Part shown: positions 24,895-32,832 of the stretch, piece after piece
Layout: each line of letters begins with the position of its first letter
Position numbering within the stretch: the first letter of the stretch is position 1
DNA from: Bradyrhizobium sp. CCBAU 53338
Lineage (GTDB): Bacteria > Pseudomonadota > Alphaproteobacteria > Rhizobiales > Xanthobacteraceae
Length of the DNA stretch: 64,000 nucleotides
Direction: 5' to 3'
Assembly (NCBI RefSeq): GCF_015291665.1
Contig: NZ_CP030048.1
Location: 2,666,001-2,730,000 of the forward strand
Translations under genes and position numbers: made by a program
The notes under the pieces: generated by a model
What the model saw: the letters and a program-made list of their open reading frames with translations, nothing else
Told to the model about the DNA's origin: nothing
Databases searched by the model: none

Positions 24895-26787
24895 ATGTCG
24901 ATCAGCAGCATCAATTACGGCTCGTCGGTTCTCGGTGCGCAGGTCCGTAACATCAACCAGCAGCTCACCGACCTGTCGACGCAGCTCTCGACCGGCAAGC
25001 TGTCGCAGAACTATTCCGGCATGGGGACCAACGAGGGCTTCGCGATCGCCTCGCGCGCGCAGCTTTCGAACATCGCCGCCTATACCGACACGATCACCAA
25101 CGTCAACGTCAACATCAACCTCGCCAACACGGCGCTGCAGTCGCTGACGACGATCCGCAACACGGTGCAGACGGGCTCGGCCACGAGCTCGCAGGATCTC
25201 AACGTCAACGGCCAGACGGTCGCGCAGAACACCGCCGCCGCGCAGTTCGGCTCGATGGTCGGCGTGCTCAACACGCAGTCTGGCAACCGCTATCTGTTCT
25301 CCGGCACCGCCTACAACACCCAATCGGTCGCCAATGCCGGCGACATCATCAACGGGACGACGACGCAGGCCGGCCTGAAGACCGTCATGGCGGAACGCCA
25401 GGCTGCCGATCTCGGTGCCAACGGCATGGGGCGGCTGGTGCAGTCGCAGCCGACGGCGAGTTCGGTGCAGGTGTCCGAGGATGTCGCAGGATCGCCGTTC
25501 GGCCTGAAGATCGCCTCGGTGTCCTCGACGCTGACGGGCGCGACGGTCACAGGACCCAGCGGCTCGCCGGTGTCGTTCTCGGTCGATCTCAACGGCGTCA
25601 ACCCGAACAATGGCGACAAGCTCAGCGTGCAGTTCACGCTGCCGGACGGTTCGACCGAGCAGATCGACCTGACCGCGTCGAGCGCGACGCCGACACCGGT
25701 CGGCAGCTTTGCGATCGATGCAAGCACGCCGGTCAATCCGAACAACACGGCGAGCAACCTCAACGCCGCGCTGAACACGGCCATCACGAAGCTGGCCAAC
25801 ACTTCGCTGGTGGCGGCGTCGGCCGTTGCTGCCGGCGACAATTTCTTCAACACCGACAGCTCGGCGATCGGCGCCGCCAAGACCAACCAGGCGACGCCTG
25901 CGGCCCCGATCAGCGGCGCCACCGCGCTGTCGGGCACGGCGCCTTCGGATTCGATCTCGCCGGGCTTCTCCGCCGGCGACAGCATCACCGTCAACGGCAC
26001 CACGCTGAGCTTCGTCGCCTCCGGCGCGACCGGCAACCAGCTCAACGTCACCGACAGCATCCAGACCCTGATGAGCAAGATCGACGCCATCACGGGCACC
26101 TCGCGGCCCTCGACCATCCATGGCGGCTCGATCACTGTTAACACCGACGATGCGGCAACCTTGAGCATCTCCGGCTCGACCGCCGGCGCGACCGCCGCGC
26201 TCGGCGCGCTCGGTTTCGGCACGTCGCCGATCACCGCGACGCAGCCGCCGCTGCGGGTCGGCTCGTCGCCGGCGAGCTCGGCGACGACGCTGGTGAACGG
26301 CACGGCCACGACGGTGAAATGGTACACCGGCAATGACGGGCCGGGCTCGGCGCGCTCGACCGCAGTGGCGCGGGTGGACGATTCCGTCACGGTGCAATAT
26401 GGCGCGCAGGCCGACGAGGACGCGATCCGCAAGCAGTTGCAGGCGATCGCCGTGTACGGCACGTTCTCGACCTCGCCGACCGGACAATATTCGGGCGCGC
26501 AGGTCGCGGCATTGAGCCTGCGCACTACGCAGGCGCTGACGCCGCAGGCCGGGCAGCAGAAGGTCGAGGACATCCAGACCGACATCGCGATGGCCCAGAA
26601 CACGATGAAGGACGCGACCACGCGCCAGACCCAGGCCAAGGCGCAGCTCCAGACCATCGTCGACCAGGCGGAGTCGGCCTCGCCCGACCAGGTCGCGAGC
26701 GAGATCCTGTCGCTCCAGAACGCGCTCCAGGCGTCGTACCAGACGACCGCGAGCCTGGCGCAGCTCTCGCTGGTCAAGTTCCTGTAA
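24895..26787 (+). CDS. flgL: Hook-filament junction protein FlgL (HAP3), long form
   Basis: A 630-residue flagellin-like junction protein. Residues 1-110 carry the D0/D1 helices (SVLGAQVRNINQQLTDLSTQ, LSTGKLSQNYSGMGTNEG) and NRYLFSGTAYNT; the C-terminus is the matching helix SPDQVASEILSLQNALQASY ending LAQLSLVKFL. Enteric FlgL is about 317 residues; here the centre is enlarged. Residues about 345-450 contain the module SITVNGTTLSFVASGATGNQ, DSIQTLMSKIDAITG and AALGALGFG, which resembles modules in FlgE and the flagellins. It starts 18 bp after flgK. A perfect CtrA-type box begins 8 bp after its stop. Confidence 0.93.
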   Translation: MSISSINYGSSVLGAQVRNINQQLTDLSTQLSTGKLSQNYSGMGTNEGFAIASRAQLSNIAAYTDTITNVNVNINLANTALQSLTTIRNTVQTGSATSSQDLNVNGQTVAQNTAAAQFGSMVGVLNTQSGNRYLFSGTAYNTQSVANAGDIINGTTTQAGLKTVMAERQAADLGANGMGRLVQSQPTASSVQVSEDVAGSPFGLKIASVSSTLTGATVTGPSGSPVSFSVDLNGVNPNNGDKLSVQFTLPDGSTEQIDLTASSATPTPVGSFAIDASTPVNPNNTASNLNAALNTAITKLANTSLVAASAVAAGDNFFNTDSSAIGAAKTNQATPAAPISGATALSGTAPSDSISPGFSAGDSITVNGTTLSFVASGATGNQLNVTDSIQTLMSKIDAITGTSRPSTIHGGSITVNTDDAATLSISGSTAGATAALGALGFGTSPITATQPPLRVGSSPASSATTLVNGTATTVKWYTGNDGPGSARSTAVARVDDSVTVQYGAQADEDAIRKQLQAIAVYGTFSTSPTGQYSGAQVAALSLRTTQALTPQAGQQKVEDIQTDIAMAQNTMKDATTRQTQAKAQLQTIVDQAESASPDQVASEILSLQNALQASYQTTASLAQLSLVKFL

Positions 26788-26794
26788 GGGCGCA

Positions 26795-26812
26795 TTAAGG
26801 CGCCGTTAACCA
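26795..26812 (+). promoter_or_regulatory. Perfect CtrA-type box before the enzyme cassette
   Basis: TTAA-GGCGCCG-TTAAC followed by CAT matches TTAA-N7-TTAAC exactly. It is 47 bp before the glycosyltransferase-like start, so the cassette probably has its own cell-cycle or flagellar-class promoter. Confidence 0.7.
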
Positions 26813-26858
26813 TGCCTCTTTACCTCTTGGTGAGGATTTGGGGCACGCGGAGCCGTCA

Positions 26859-27641
26859 ATGTCGGACAAGATGCAACTGGTGGTGGCGACGCCCTGCTTC
26901 GGCGGGCAGGTGTCGAGCATCTACGCGAGCTCGATCTTCGCGCTCCAGCGCGCCGTGCACGGCATGTCCAATCTCGGGCTCAAGGTGCTTTTGCGGGACG
27001 GCGATGCGCTGATCACGCGGGCGCGGGCCAATCTGGTCGCGATGTTCCTGGATGACCCCGACGCGACGCACTTCCTGTTCATCGACGCCGACATCGGCTT
27101 CAAGCCGGAGCAGGTGTTCCGCCTGATCGAATGCGGTGCCGACGTCGTCGCCGGCTGCTATCCGATCAAGCGGGTCAACTGGGACAAGGCGAGGCGGGCG
27201 ATCCAGGCCGGCCGAACCGACGTGACAGCGGCCTCGCTCGACTACGTGCTCGAGATCGAGGACCCTGATCGCATCGTTGTGGTCAACGGCTTCACCCGCG
27301 TGCGCTATGCCGGCACCGGCTTCCTGATGATCCGCCGCCAGGCGCTGGAGGCGATGTGCCGCCATCCGGACTACGCCAGTCTGCAATTCTTCCGTGAGCA
27401 TTCGCACGACACGCTGGCCGCGAGCCAGAACCGGTTCGCGCTGTTCGAGTGCATGATCGATCCGGCGACCGGGACCTATCTCTCCGAAGACTTCGCCTTC
27501 TGCAAGCGCTGGACCGATATCGGCGGCGAGATCTGGGCCGATATCCAGAGCTCGCTCGACCATGTCGGCCCCTCGGTGTTCCACGGCGATATCGCCTCGC
27601 AATTCGCGCCGGCCCCCGTGGCTGCGGCCGACGCAGCGTGA
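26859..27641 (+). CDS. GT-A-fold glycosyltransferase-like protein in the flagellar locus
   Basis: A 260-residue cytoplasmic protein. Features of a GT-A nucleotide-sugar transferase are visible: an N-terminal VVATPCFGGQVSSIYASS, a HFLFIDADIGFKPEQVFRLI segment with a D-x-D-like metal site (DAD), CYPIKRVNWDKA, RYAGTGFLMIRRQALEAM and a SEDFAFCKRWTDIGGEIWAD acceptor region. There is no signal peptide or membrane segment. I chose ATG 26859 with GGAG upstream. It is the first gene of a four-gene cassette between flgL and flbT; flagellin glycosylation is a reasonable inference from place and regulation. Donor and acceptor are unknown. Confidence 0.75.
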   Translation: MSDKMQLVVATPCFGGQVSSIYASSIFALQRAVHGMSNLGLKVLLRDGDALITRARANLVAMFLDDPDATHFLFIDADIGFKPEQVFRLIECGADVVAGCYPIKRVNWDKARRAIQAGRTDVTAASLDYVLEIEDPDRIVVVNGFTRVRYAGTGFLMIRRQALEAMCRHPDYASLQFFREHSHDTLAASQNRFALFECMIDPATGTYLSEDFAFCKRWTDIGGEIWADIQSSLDHVGPSVFHGDIASQFAPAPVAAADAA

Positions 27642-27651
27642 GCCCGCCGGG

Positions 27652-29256
27652 ATGAGCATCGGCGCATCCCGTCTGTCAGACATTGAGCGCGCCTCCGAGG
27701 GCGGCTCGCGCTATCGCCTGCGCGATCTCTTCACGCCGTTGGATACGCTGCTCATCTCCGGCGGAGATGGACGGCTGGCGCTCGGCCCGAAAGAGCGCGT
27801 CAACGCCTATGGCTGTGCGCCGTCGCCCGAGCCCGAGATCTGGAATTTCGCCTCGTCGACGGCATCGACGATCTCGCAAGGCGCCTATGACCGTGCTGCA
27901 CTGGCGCGCGAGGAGCTGGTGCACAAATCGCTGTTCGACGAGGTCGAGATCGCCTTCGACCGGCGCTGCGAGGACATGCGCGACGAGCTGCGCGGACACT
28001 TCCAGCTCCCGCCGCGCGTCGATGTCGTGTTCTCGCCATCGGGCACGGACTCCCAGCTCCATGCCCTGTTTCTGGCCCACGCCGTGCTCGGCGCTCAGCC
28101 GGTGACGATCGTGGTCGGGGCCGACGAGGCCGGCAGCGGCACGGTTCACACCGCGCGCGGGCACCATTTCAGCACGATGACGGCGAGCGGCTTTGCGGTG
28201 CGCAAGGACGCGGCGATCGCAGGTCTTGCCGGCGAGAGCATTGCGGTGCCGCTGCTGGACGCTGCCTCCGGCCTTGCAATGCGCACTGACGCGGATGCGG
28301 CGGTGATGCGGGCCATCGAGGACAGCCTCGCGCAGGGCCGGCGCGTTCTGTTGCAGATCATGGATTCGTCAAAGCTCGGCTGGCGCGCGCCGAGTGCCGC
28401 CTGTCTCGATGAGATCGCGCGGCGCTGGCCGCGCAAGGTTCAGGTCGTCGTCGATGCCTGCCAGGCGCGGCTCGGCCGCCCGCGTCTGCGCTCCTATCTC
28501 GATCGCGGTTACATGGTGCTGACGACCGGCTCGAAGTTCTTCGGCGGTCCGGCCTTCAGCGGCGCGCTGCTGGTGCCGAAAGGCATATCGCGGGCGCTCG
28601 ACCGGATCGAAGGAATCGCGCCCGATTTCTTCGACTACGCCGGCCGCAGCGACTGGCCGATGGCCTGGAGGGCGCTGCGCTCGCGCTTCGAACGCCGTCC
28701 GAATTTCGGTCAATGGCTGCGCTGGGAAGCGGCGCTGGCCGAGATCGGCAGCTACTATGCCGTACCCGTCGCGTTCCGCGCCAAGGTGATCACCGAGCTC
28801 GCAACCGGCATCGACAGCATGATCGCGCTGTCGCCATCGCTGCGCGCCATACCGGCGACCTGCTACTCCGCCGATGCGGACAATGAGGAATTCGTCCAGC
28901 GCACGATCTTTCCATTCACGCTGCTGCGCAACGGAAAGGCGGTGTCGATCGCCGATACCAGCACCGTCCATCGCGCGCTCGCGCAAGACATGAGCGATGA
29001 CGTCGGCGGCAGCGCAGCGGACCGGCAGGTTGCCGCGCGACGCTGTCTCGTCGGCCAGCCGGTCCGGCTGGAGCAACCGGACGGCGCGCCGCAGGCCGCG
29101 CTGCGGCTGTCTATCGGCGCGCGGCTCGTCACTGACGCCTGGTCGGCCGACGGCGCCCAAGCGCAAGGCAACGTGCAGCACATCCTCGACCGCATCGCCC
29201 AGGTTCTGGTGAAGATCGAGCTGCTGCTTGACCGTACCGCCGCTGCACCGGCGTAG
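27652..29256 (+). CDS. Uncharacterised PLP-dependent fold-type I enzyme
   Basis: A 534-residue protein with a class V aminotransferase-like core. DVVFSPSGTDSQLHALFLAH resembles the PLP-phosphate-binding turn, VQVVVDACQARLGRPRL the Asp that pairs with the pyridine nitrogen, and VLTTGSKFFGGPAFSGALLV the Schiff-base Lys. The first 90 residues (DIERASEGGSRYRLRDLFTP) and the C-terminal extension are not standard. It begins 10 bp after the glycosyltransferase-like gene and 19 bp before the ATP-grasp gene, so translation is probably coupled. I do not recognise a characterised orthologue; transamination, desulfuration or condensation are all possible, and no reaction is assigned. Confidence 0.7.
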   Translation: MSIGASRLSDIERASEGGSRYRLRDLFTPLDTLLISGGDGRLALGPKERVNAYGCAPSPEPEIWNFASSTASTISQGAYDRAALAREELVHKSLFDEVEIAFDRRCEDMRDELRGHFQLPPRVDVVFSPSGTDSQLHALFLAHAVLGAQPVTIVVGADEAGSGTVHTARGHHFSTMTASGFAVRKDAAIAGLAGESIAVPLLDAASGLAMRTDADAAVMRAIEDSLAQGRRVLLQIMDSSKLGWRAPSAACLDEIARRWPRKVQVVVDACQARLGRPRLRSYLDRGYMVLTTGSKFFGGPAFSGALLVPKGISRALDRIEGIAPDFFDYAGRSDWPMAWRALRSRFERRPNFGQWLRWEAALAEIGSYYAVPVAFRAKVITELATGIDSMIALSPSLRAIPATCYSADADNEEFVQRTIFPFTLLRNGKAVSIADTSTVHRALAQDMSDDVGGSAADRQVAARRCLVGQPVRLEQPDGAPQAALRLSIGARLVTDAWSADGAQAQGNVQHILDRIAQVLVKIELLLDRTAAAPA

Positions 29257-29275
29257 TCCGTATTCGAGGTGTGAG

Positions 29276-30523
29276 ATGTTGCATCCGCTTGCCGCGCCTG
29301 ACTATGCCGACCGCATCGGCTTTGCGCATTTGACGCGCCAGGCCTTCGAGGGTGTCGATCTGCACCCGCTGCGCGACCAGCTCCTGGCGCGAATTGCGGA
29401 GGGGACGGCGCAGGCGGGAGAAGGCCTGGACCTGTCGCTGATCGCCCAGCTGATGGGCGAGAAGGAGGCGGGCCTGGTGATCCAGTCCGAGGTGCTCTCC
29501 TTCCACCAGCTGTTTCGTACGCCGACTGCTGCGCCGAAGCCGGGATTGCGCGTGCTCGCGCTTGCCGCCGATATCGACATGGGCGGCAACACGCCGATCG
29601 AATTCCTGCTCGAAGGTTCCGACATCGAGCTGCTGACGCTCTATGTGACCAAGGGAACGGGCCTGCCGGAGACGCTGCCCGAGCACGACGTCGCCATCGT
29701 GGTCGCGTCCGATTCCGAGGAATGCCGCGAAGCGCTTGCGCTGATCGAAAGGGCCGCACCAAATTGGCCGCGGCCGCTGCTCAATCGCCCCGAGTTGATC
29801 GGCAATCTCGATCGCGACAAGTTGTTCCGTCTGCTCGCCGATATCCCCGGTCTCGACATTCCCGTGACCGCCCACGCGACGCGTGCACAGATGACAGCTC
29901 TCGCGGGAGGCCGGATTGCTTGCGCGGAAATCACGGGCGAACTGCACTTTCCGATGATCGTACGGCCGCGCGGCACGCATGCCGGCGTCGGGCTTGCGAA
30001 GATCGACGATGCGGCGGCGCTCGCAGCCTATCTTGCCGAACGGCAGGAGCAGGACTTCTTCGTGGCGCGTTTCGTCGATTACGCGAGCCTCGACGGCCTC
30101 TATCGCAAGATCCGCCTCGCCATGGTCGACGGCAAGCCCTATGCCTGCCACATGGCGATCGCCGATCGCTGGGACATCTGGTATCTCAACGCCTACATGG
30201 CGTTCAGCGAAGACAAGCGCGCCGAAGAAGCCATCTTCATGCAAGACTTCGATCAAGCCTTCGCCGCGCGCCACAGGGACGCGCTCGACGAAATGAGCCG
30301 GCGCGTCGGGCTCGACTATTTCATCGTCGATTGCGCCGAGAACCAGAACGGCGAGCTGCTGGTGTTCGAAGCCGACAACACTGCAGTCGTGCACAACATG
30401 GATTCGCCGGTCGTGTTTCCATACAAGCCGCCGCAGATGCGCAAGATCTTCGCCGCGTTCACCGCGATGCTGTCGCGGCACGCCAAGGCGGCTGAAGCGG
30501 CGGGCCTCGGGAGTGCTGCATGA
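29276..30523 (+). CDS. ATP-grasp ligase-like protein
   Basis: A 415-residue protein. The C-terminal two thirds look like an ATP-grasp ligase: PLLNRPELIGNLDRDKLFRL before the grasp, FPMIVRPRGTHAGVGLAKID (nucleotide-binding Lys/Arg region), FFVARFVDYASLDGLYRKIR and a metal-binding ELLVFEADNTAVVHNMD segment. The N-terminal region (residues 1-110) is a separate alpha-helical part. Such enzymes form amide or peptide bonds through an acyl phosphate. GAGG precedes ATG 29276. Its stop overlaps the next start by 4 bp (ATGA), implying coupling with the decarboxylase. The likely role is to join an amine or amino acid to a carboxylate, which is inference. Confidence 0.75.
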   Translation: MLHPLAAPDYADRIGFAHLTRQAFEGVDLHPLRDQLLARIAEGTAQAGEGLDLSLIAQLMGEKEAGLVIQSEVLSFHQLFRTPTAAPKPGLRVLALAADIDMGGNTPIEFLLEGSDIELLTLYVTKGTGLPETLPEHDVAIVVASDSEECREALALIERAAPNWPRPLLNRPELIGNLDRDKLFRLLADIPGLDIPVTAHATRAQMTALAGGRIACAEITGELHFPMIVRPRGTHAGVGLAKIDDAAALAAYLAERQEQDFFVARFVDYASLDGLYRKIRLAMVDGKPYACHMAIADRWDIWYLNAYMAFSEDKRAEEAIFMQDFDQAFAARHRDALDEMSRRVGLDYFIVDCAENQNGELLVFEADNTAVVHNMDSPVVFPYKPPQMRKIFAAFTAMLSRHAKAAEAAGLGSAA

Positions 30524-32016
30524 ATGAGGTCATCCGCAACACGCAGGCCGGCGTCGCGAGCGGATCGCTCGATCCGCAGGACTGGAGCGAGTTTCGCACG
30601 CTCGCCCATCGCATGCTGGACGAGGCGATCGACGGCATCGCCAATGTTCGTGCGCGCCCGGTCTGGCAGCCGATCCCCGAGGAGGTTCGCGCGGCTGTTA
30701 GAACCGACGTGCCGCGCGCGGCAACTGATCTCAACGAAGTCTATCGCGAGTTCTCCGAGCATGTCGCGCCTTATGCGACCGGCAACGTTCATCCCGGCTT
30801 CATGGGCTGGGTGCATGGCGGCGGCACCGCTGTCGGCATGATGGCGGAGATGCTCGCGGCCGGCCTCAATGCCAATCTCGGCGGACGCGATCACATGCCG
30901 ATCGAGGTCGAACGCCAGATCGTCGCGTGGATGCGCGGCCTGTTCGGCTTTCCGCAAGGCGCGAGCGGCATCTTCGTCACCGGCACCTCGATGGCCAATC
31001 TGATGGCGGTGCTGGTGGCGCGCACGAACGCGCTCGGCGCACTGGCGCGGCAGCACGGCATCGGCAATGACGGTGCGCTGCTCACGGCCTATGCATCGAA
31101 GGCTGCGCATGGCTGCATCTCCCGTGCGATGGACATCGCCGGCTTCGGCACCGACGCGCTGCGCAAGATCGATGTCGATGCGGATCATCGCATCGACGTC
31201 GCGGCGTTGCGCACGCAGATCGCAGTCGATCGCGAGGTCGGCTTCAAGCCGTTCCTGGTCACCGCATCTGCCGGGACCGTCGATATCGGCGCGATCGACG
31301 ATCTCGAGGCGATCACTGAGCTGTGCCGCGAGGAGGGGATCTGGTTTCACGTCGACGGCGCATTCGGAGCGCTCGCGATCTTCTCGCCTGAGCTCGCGCC
31401 GTCGCTCGGGGGCATCGAGCTCGCCGACTCGATCGCGCTCGACTTCCACAAATGGGGGCAGGTGCCCTACGACGCCGGCTTCCTGCTGGTGCGCGACGGC
31501 GAGCGGCATCGGCAGGCCTTTGCGCAGCCGGCGGCCTATCTGAGCCGCGAGGCGAGGGGGCTCGCGGCCGGCACCGTCTGGCCCTGCGATCTCGGCCCCG
31601 ATCTGTCGCGCGGATTCCGCGCGCTGAAGACCTGGTTCACGCTGAAGACGTTCGGCACCGACCGGCTGGGGGCGGTGATCGCACGAAGCTGCGCACTCGC
31701 AAAATATCTGGAGACGCGTGTGCTCGCCGATCCCAGGCTCGAGCTGCTCGCGCCCGTCAATCTCAACATCGTGTGCTTCCGTTATCGCGCCGGCGACGCG
31801 GTCAATCGCGAGATCGTTGCCGATGTCCAGGAATCCGGCATCGCCGCGCCGTCGGGCACGACGCTGGACGGCAGGTTCGCGATCCGCGCTGCGATCGTCA
31901 ATCACCGCACCGCAGAGGCCGATATCGACGCGCTTGTGTCCGCCGTGATCAAGTTCGGTGCGCTCCGGACCGGCGGTCTGATCGAGGTCGAGGCGCCGCC
32001 CCTCGCGACGCAGTGA
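30520..32016 (+). CDS. Group II PLP-dependent amino-acid decarboxylase family
   Basis: A 498-residue member of the aromatic-L-amino-acid/glutamate decarboxylase family. Visible marks are GNVHPGFMGWVHGGGTAVGM, GIFVTGTSMANLMAVLVART, GIWFHVDGAFGALAIF (Asp for the pyridine nitrogen) and ALDFHKWGQVPYDAGFLLVR with the PLP Lys. From family knowledge it would turn an amino acid into an amine and CO2; some relatives act as aldehyde synthases or aminotransferase-like enzymes, so substrate and reaction remain open. It overlaps the ATP-grasp gene by 4 bp and is last in the cassette, followed by a strong terminator shared with the convergent flbT. Confidence 0.8.
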   Translation: MNEVIRNTQAGVASGSLDPQDWSEFRTLAHRMLDEAIDGIANVRARPVWQPIPEEVRAAVRTDVPRAATDLNEVYREFSEHVAPYATGNVHPGFMGWVHGGGTAVGMMAEMLAAGLNANLGGRDHMPIEVERQIVAWMRGLFGFPQGASGIFVTGTSMANLMAVLVARTNALGALARQHGIGNDGALLTAYASKAAHGCISRAMDIAGFGTDALRKIDVDADHRIDVAALRTQIAVDREVGFKPFLVTASAGTVDIGAIDDLEAITELCREEGIWFHVDGAFGALAIFSPELAPSLGGIELADSIALDFHKWGQVPYDAGFLLVRDGERHRQAFAQPAAYLSREARGLAAGTVWPCDLGPDLSRGFRALKTWFTLKTFGTDRLGAVIARSCALAKYLETRVLADPRLELLAPVNLNIVCFRYRAGDAVNREIVADVQESGIAAPSGTTLDGRFAIRAAIVNHRTAEADIDALVSAVIKFGALRTGGLIEVEAPPLATQ

Positions 32017-32035
32017 TCGTCATCGGCTGAAACGT

Positions 32036-32066
32036 CAACGGCCCCGGAGATGATCCGGGGCCGTTG
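32036..32066. terminator. Bidirectional terminator between cassette and flbT
   Basis: CAACGGCCCCGGA / TCCGGGGCCGTTG is a 13-bp perfect stem with a five-base loop, followed by TCGTTC. It separates two convergent genes. Confidence 0.75.
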
Positions 32067-32087
32067 TCGTTCGGATGGGAGCGCCGG

Positions 32088-32513
32088 TCAGGCAGCCGTG
32101 CTGACGTCGCCCTCGGGATGTGCGGCGTTGTACTGGTCGCGCAGCTTCTCTTCATAAGCGATCAGCTTGCGGGCATCCTTGAGCGCCCGGTAGAGGTCGC
32201 CGTTCAGGATGTTGTTGTTGATGGCTTCGATGATCGGCCAGGAGCTGGGCACGGCGGTGACGATGTCACGCACCAGGTTGAAATAGGTGCCGTGCTGGGT
32301 CTGCGGATCCGGCGAGATGTACATCAGCTGGACCGCCAGGTAGACGAGCTTGGCGGGCGTATCCGCGGTCTCGGGCGTGAGGATGTCACGCTCGCGCAAG
32401 ATCGGCACGTTCTCGCCGTCGATCAGAAGGCGGGCGCGCTGGTCGGTGTTGGTGATGACGCAATTGCCGACAATGATGCGTTCGTGCGGCCTGAGCTCGA
32501 CCTTGAGGGCCAT
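32088..32513 (-). CDS. flbT: FlbT, post-transcriptional regulator of flagellin synthesis
   Basis: A 141-residue cytoplasmic protein. In Caulobacter FlbT binds the 5' leader of flagellin mRNA and limits flagellin synthesis until the hook is done; in some other alphaproteobacteria it acts positively. Family marks are ALKVELRPHERIIVGNCVIT, RARLLIDGENVPILRERDIL, AKLVYLAVQLMYI and NNNILNGDLYRALKDARKLI. I chose ATG 32513, where the family starts, rather than 32588. It is divergent from the first flagellin, with a TTCA-N7-TTAAC box 78 bp before its start. Its partner gene flaF lies at the other end of the flagellin array. Confidence 0.93.
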   Translation of the reverse strand: MALKVELRPHERIIVGNCVITNTDQRARLLIDGENVPILRERDILTPETADTPAKLVYLAVQLMYISPDPQTQHGTYFNLVRDIVTAVPSSWPIIEAINNNILNGDLYRALKDARKLIAYEEKLRDQYNAAHPEGDVSTAA

Positions 32514-32590
32514 TGCCTGTTCTCCATCAACGCTTTCGTAACTCAAGCGCGTGTTGTGGCGGATCAGGGCGCAATACTCCCTCAACATTA

Positions 32591-32606
32591 GTTAACGAGT
32601 TGTGAA
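32591..32606 (-). promoter_or_regulatory. CtrA-type box before flbT
   Basis: On the minus strand TTCA-CAACTCG-TTAAC matches TTAA-N7-TTAAC with one change. Its distance to the flbT start (78 bp) equals that of similar boxes before the flagellins and flgB. The flanking 319-bp divergent spacer otherwise holds the flagellin 1 promoter and leader. Confidence 0.55.
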
Positions 32607-32727
32607 TCCGGGCGGTCGGCGCGGAAATGTCTAGTTATTTCAGGGATGAATTTGACTTCCGGCGCTCCGGCGCTGCGGCTTCGATTGCCCGAATCACGCC
32701 GCGACTCAGCGAAAGCGCCGGTTTCAT

Positions 32728-32742
32728 TTCATGCTTCGTTAG
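32728..32742 (+). promoter_or_regulatory. Degenerate CtrA-type box before flagellin 1
   Basis: TTCA-TGCTTCG-TTAG has the TTAA-N7-TTAA layout with two changes. The same form with TTAGCC recurs before flagellins 2 and 3 at a similar distance, which is the main reason to call it. Confidence 0.45.
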
Positions 32743-32832
32743 ATTCTCGGGGCCACCGTCCGCCGGTCGCTGGGTCAATCAAGATCCCAGGACGCGTAAC
32801 AGTAGCGTCGTTTACCAGAAAGGTAACACCCA

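Noticed and set aside
20709..26787. FlgE and FlgL as fusions or frameshift artefacts because of their length
   Set aside because: Both have intact N- and C-terminal flagellar motifs in one frame, and the extra central parts share a module with the flagellins, so they are long forms rather than fusions.
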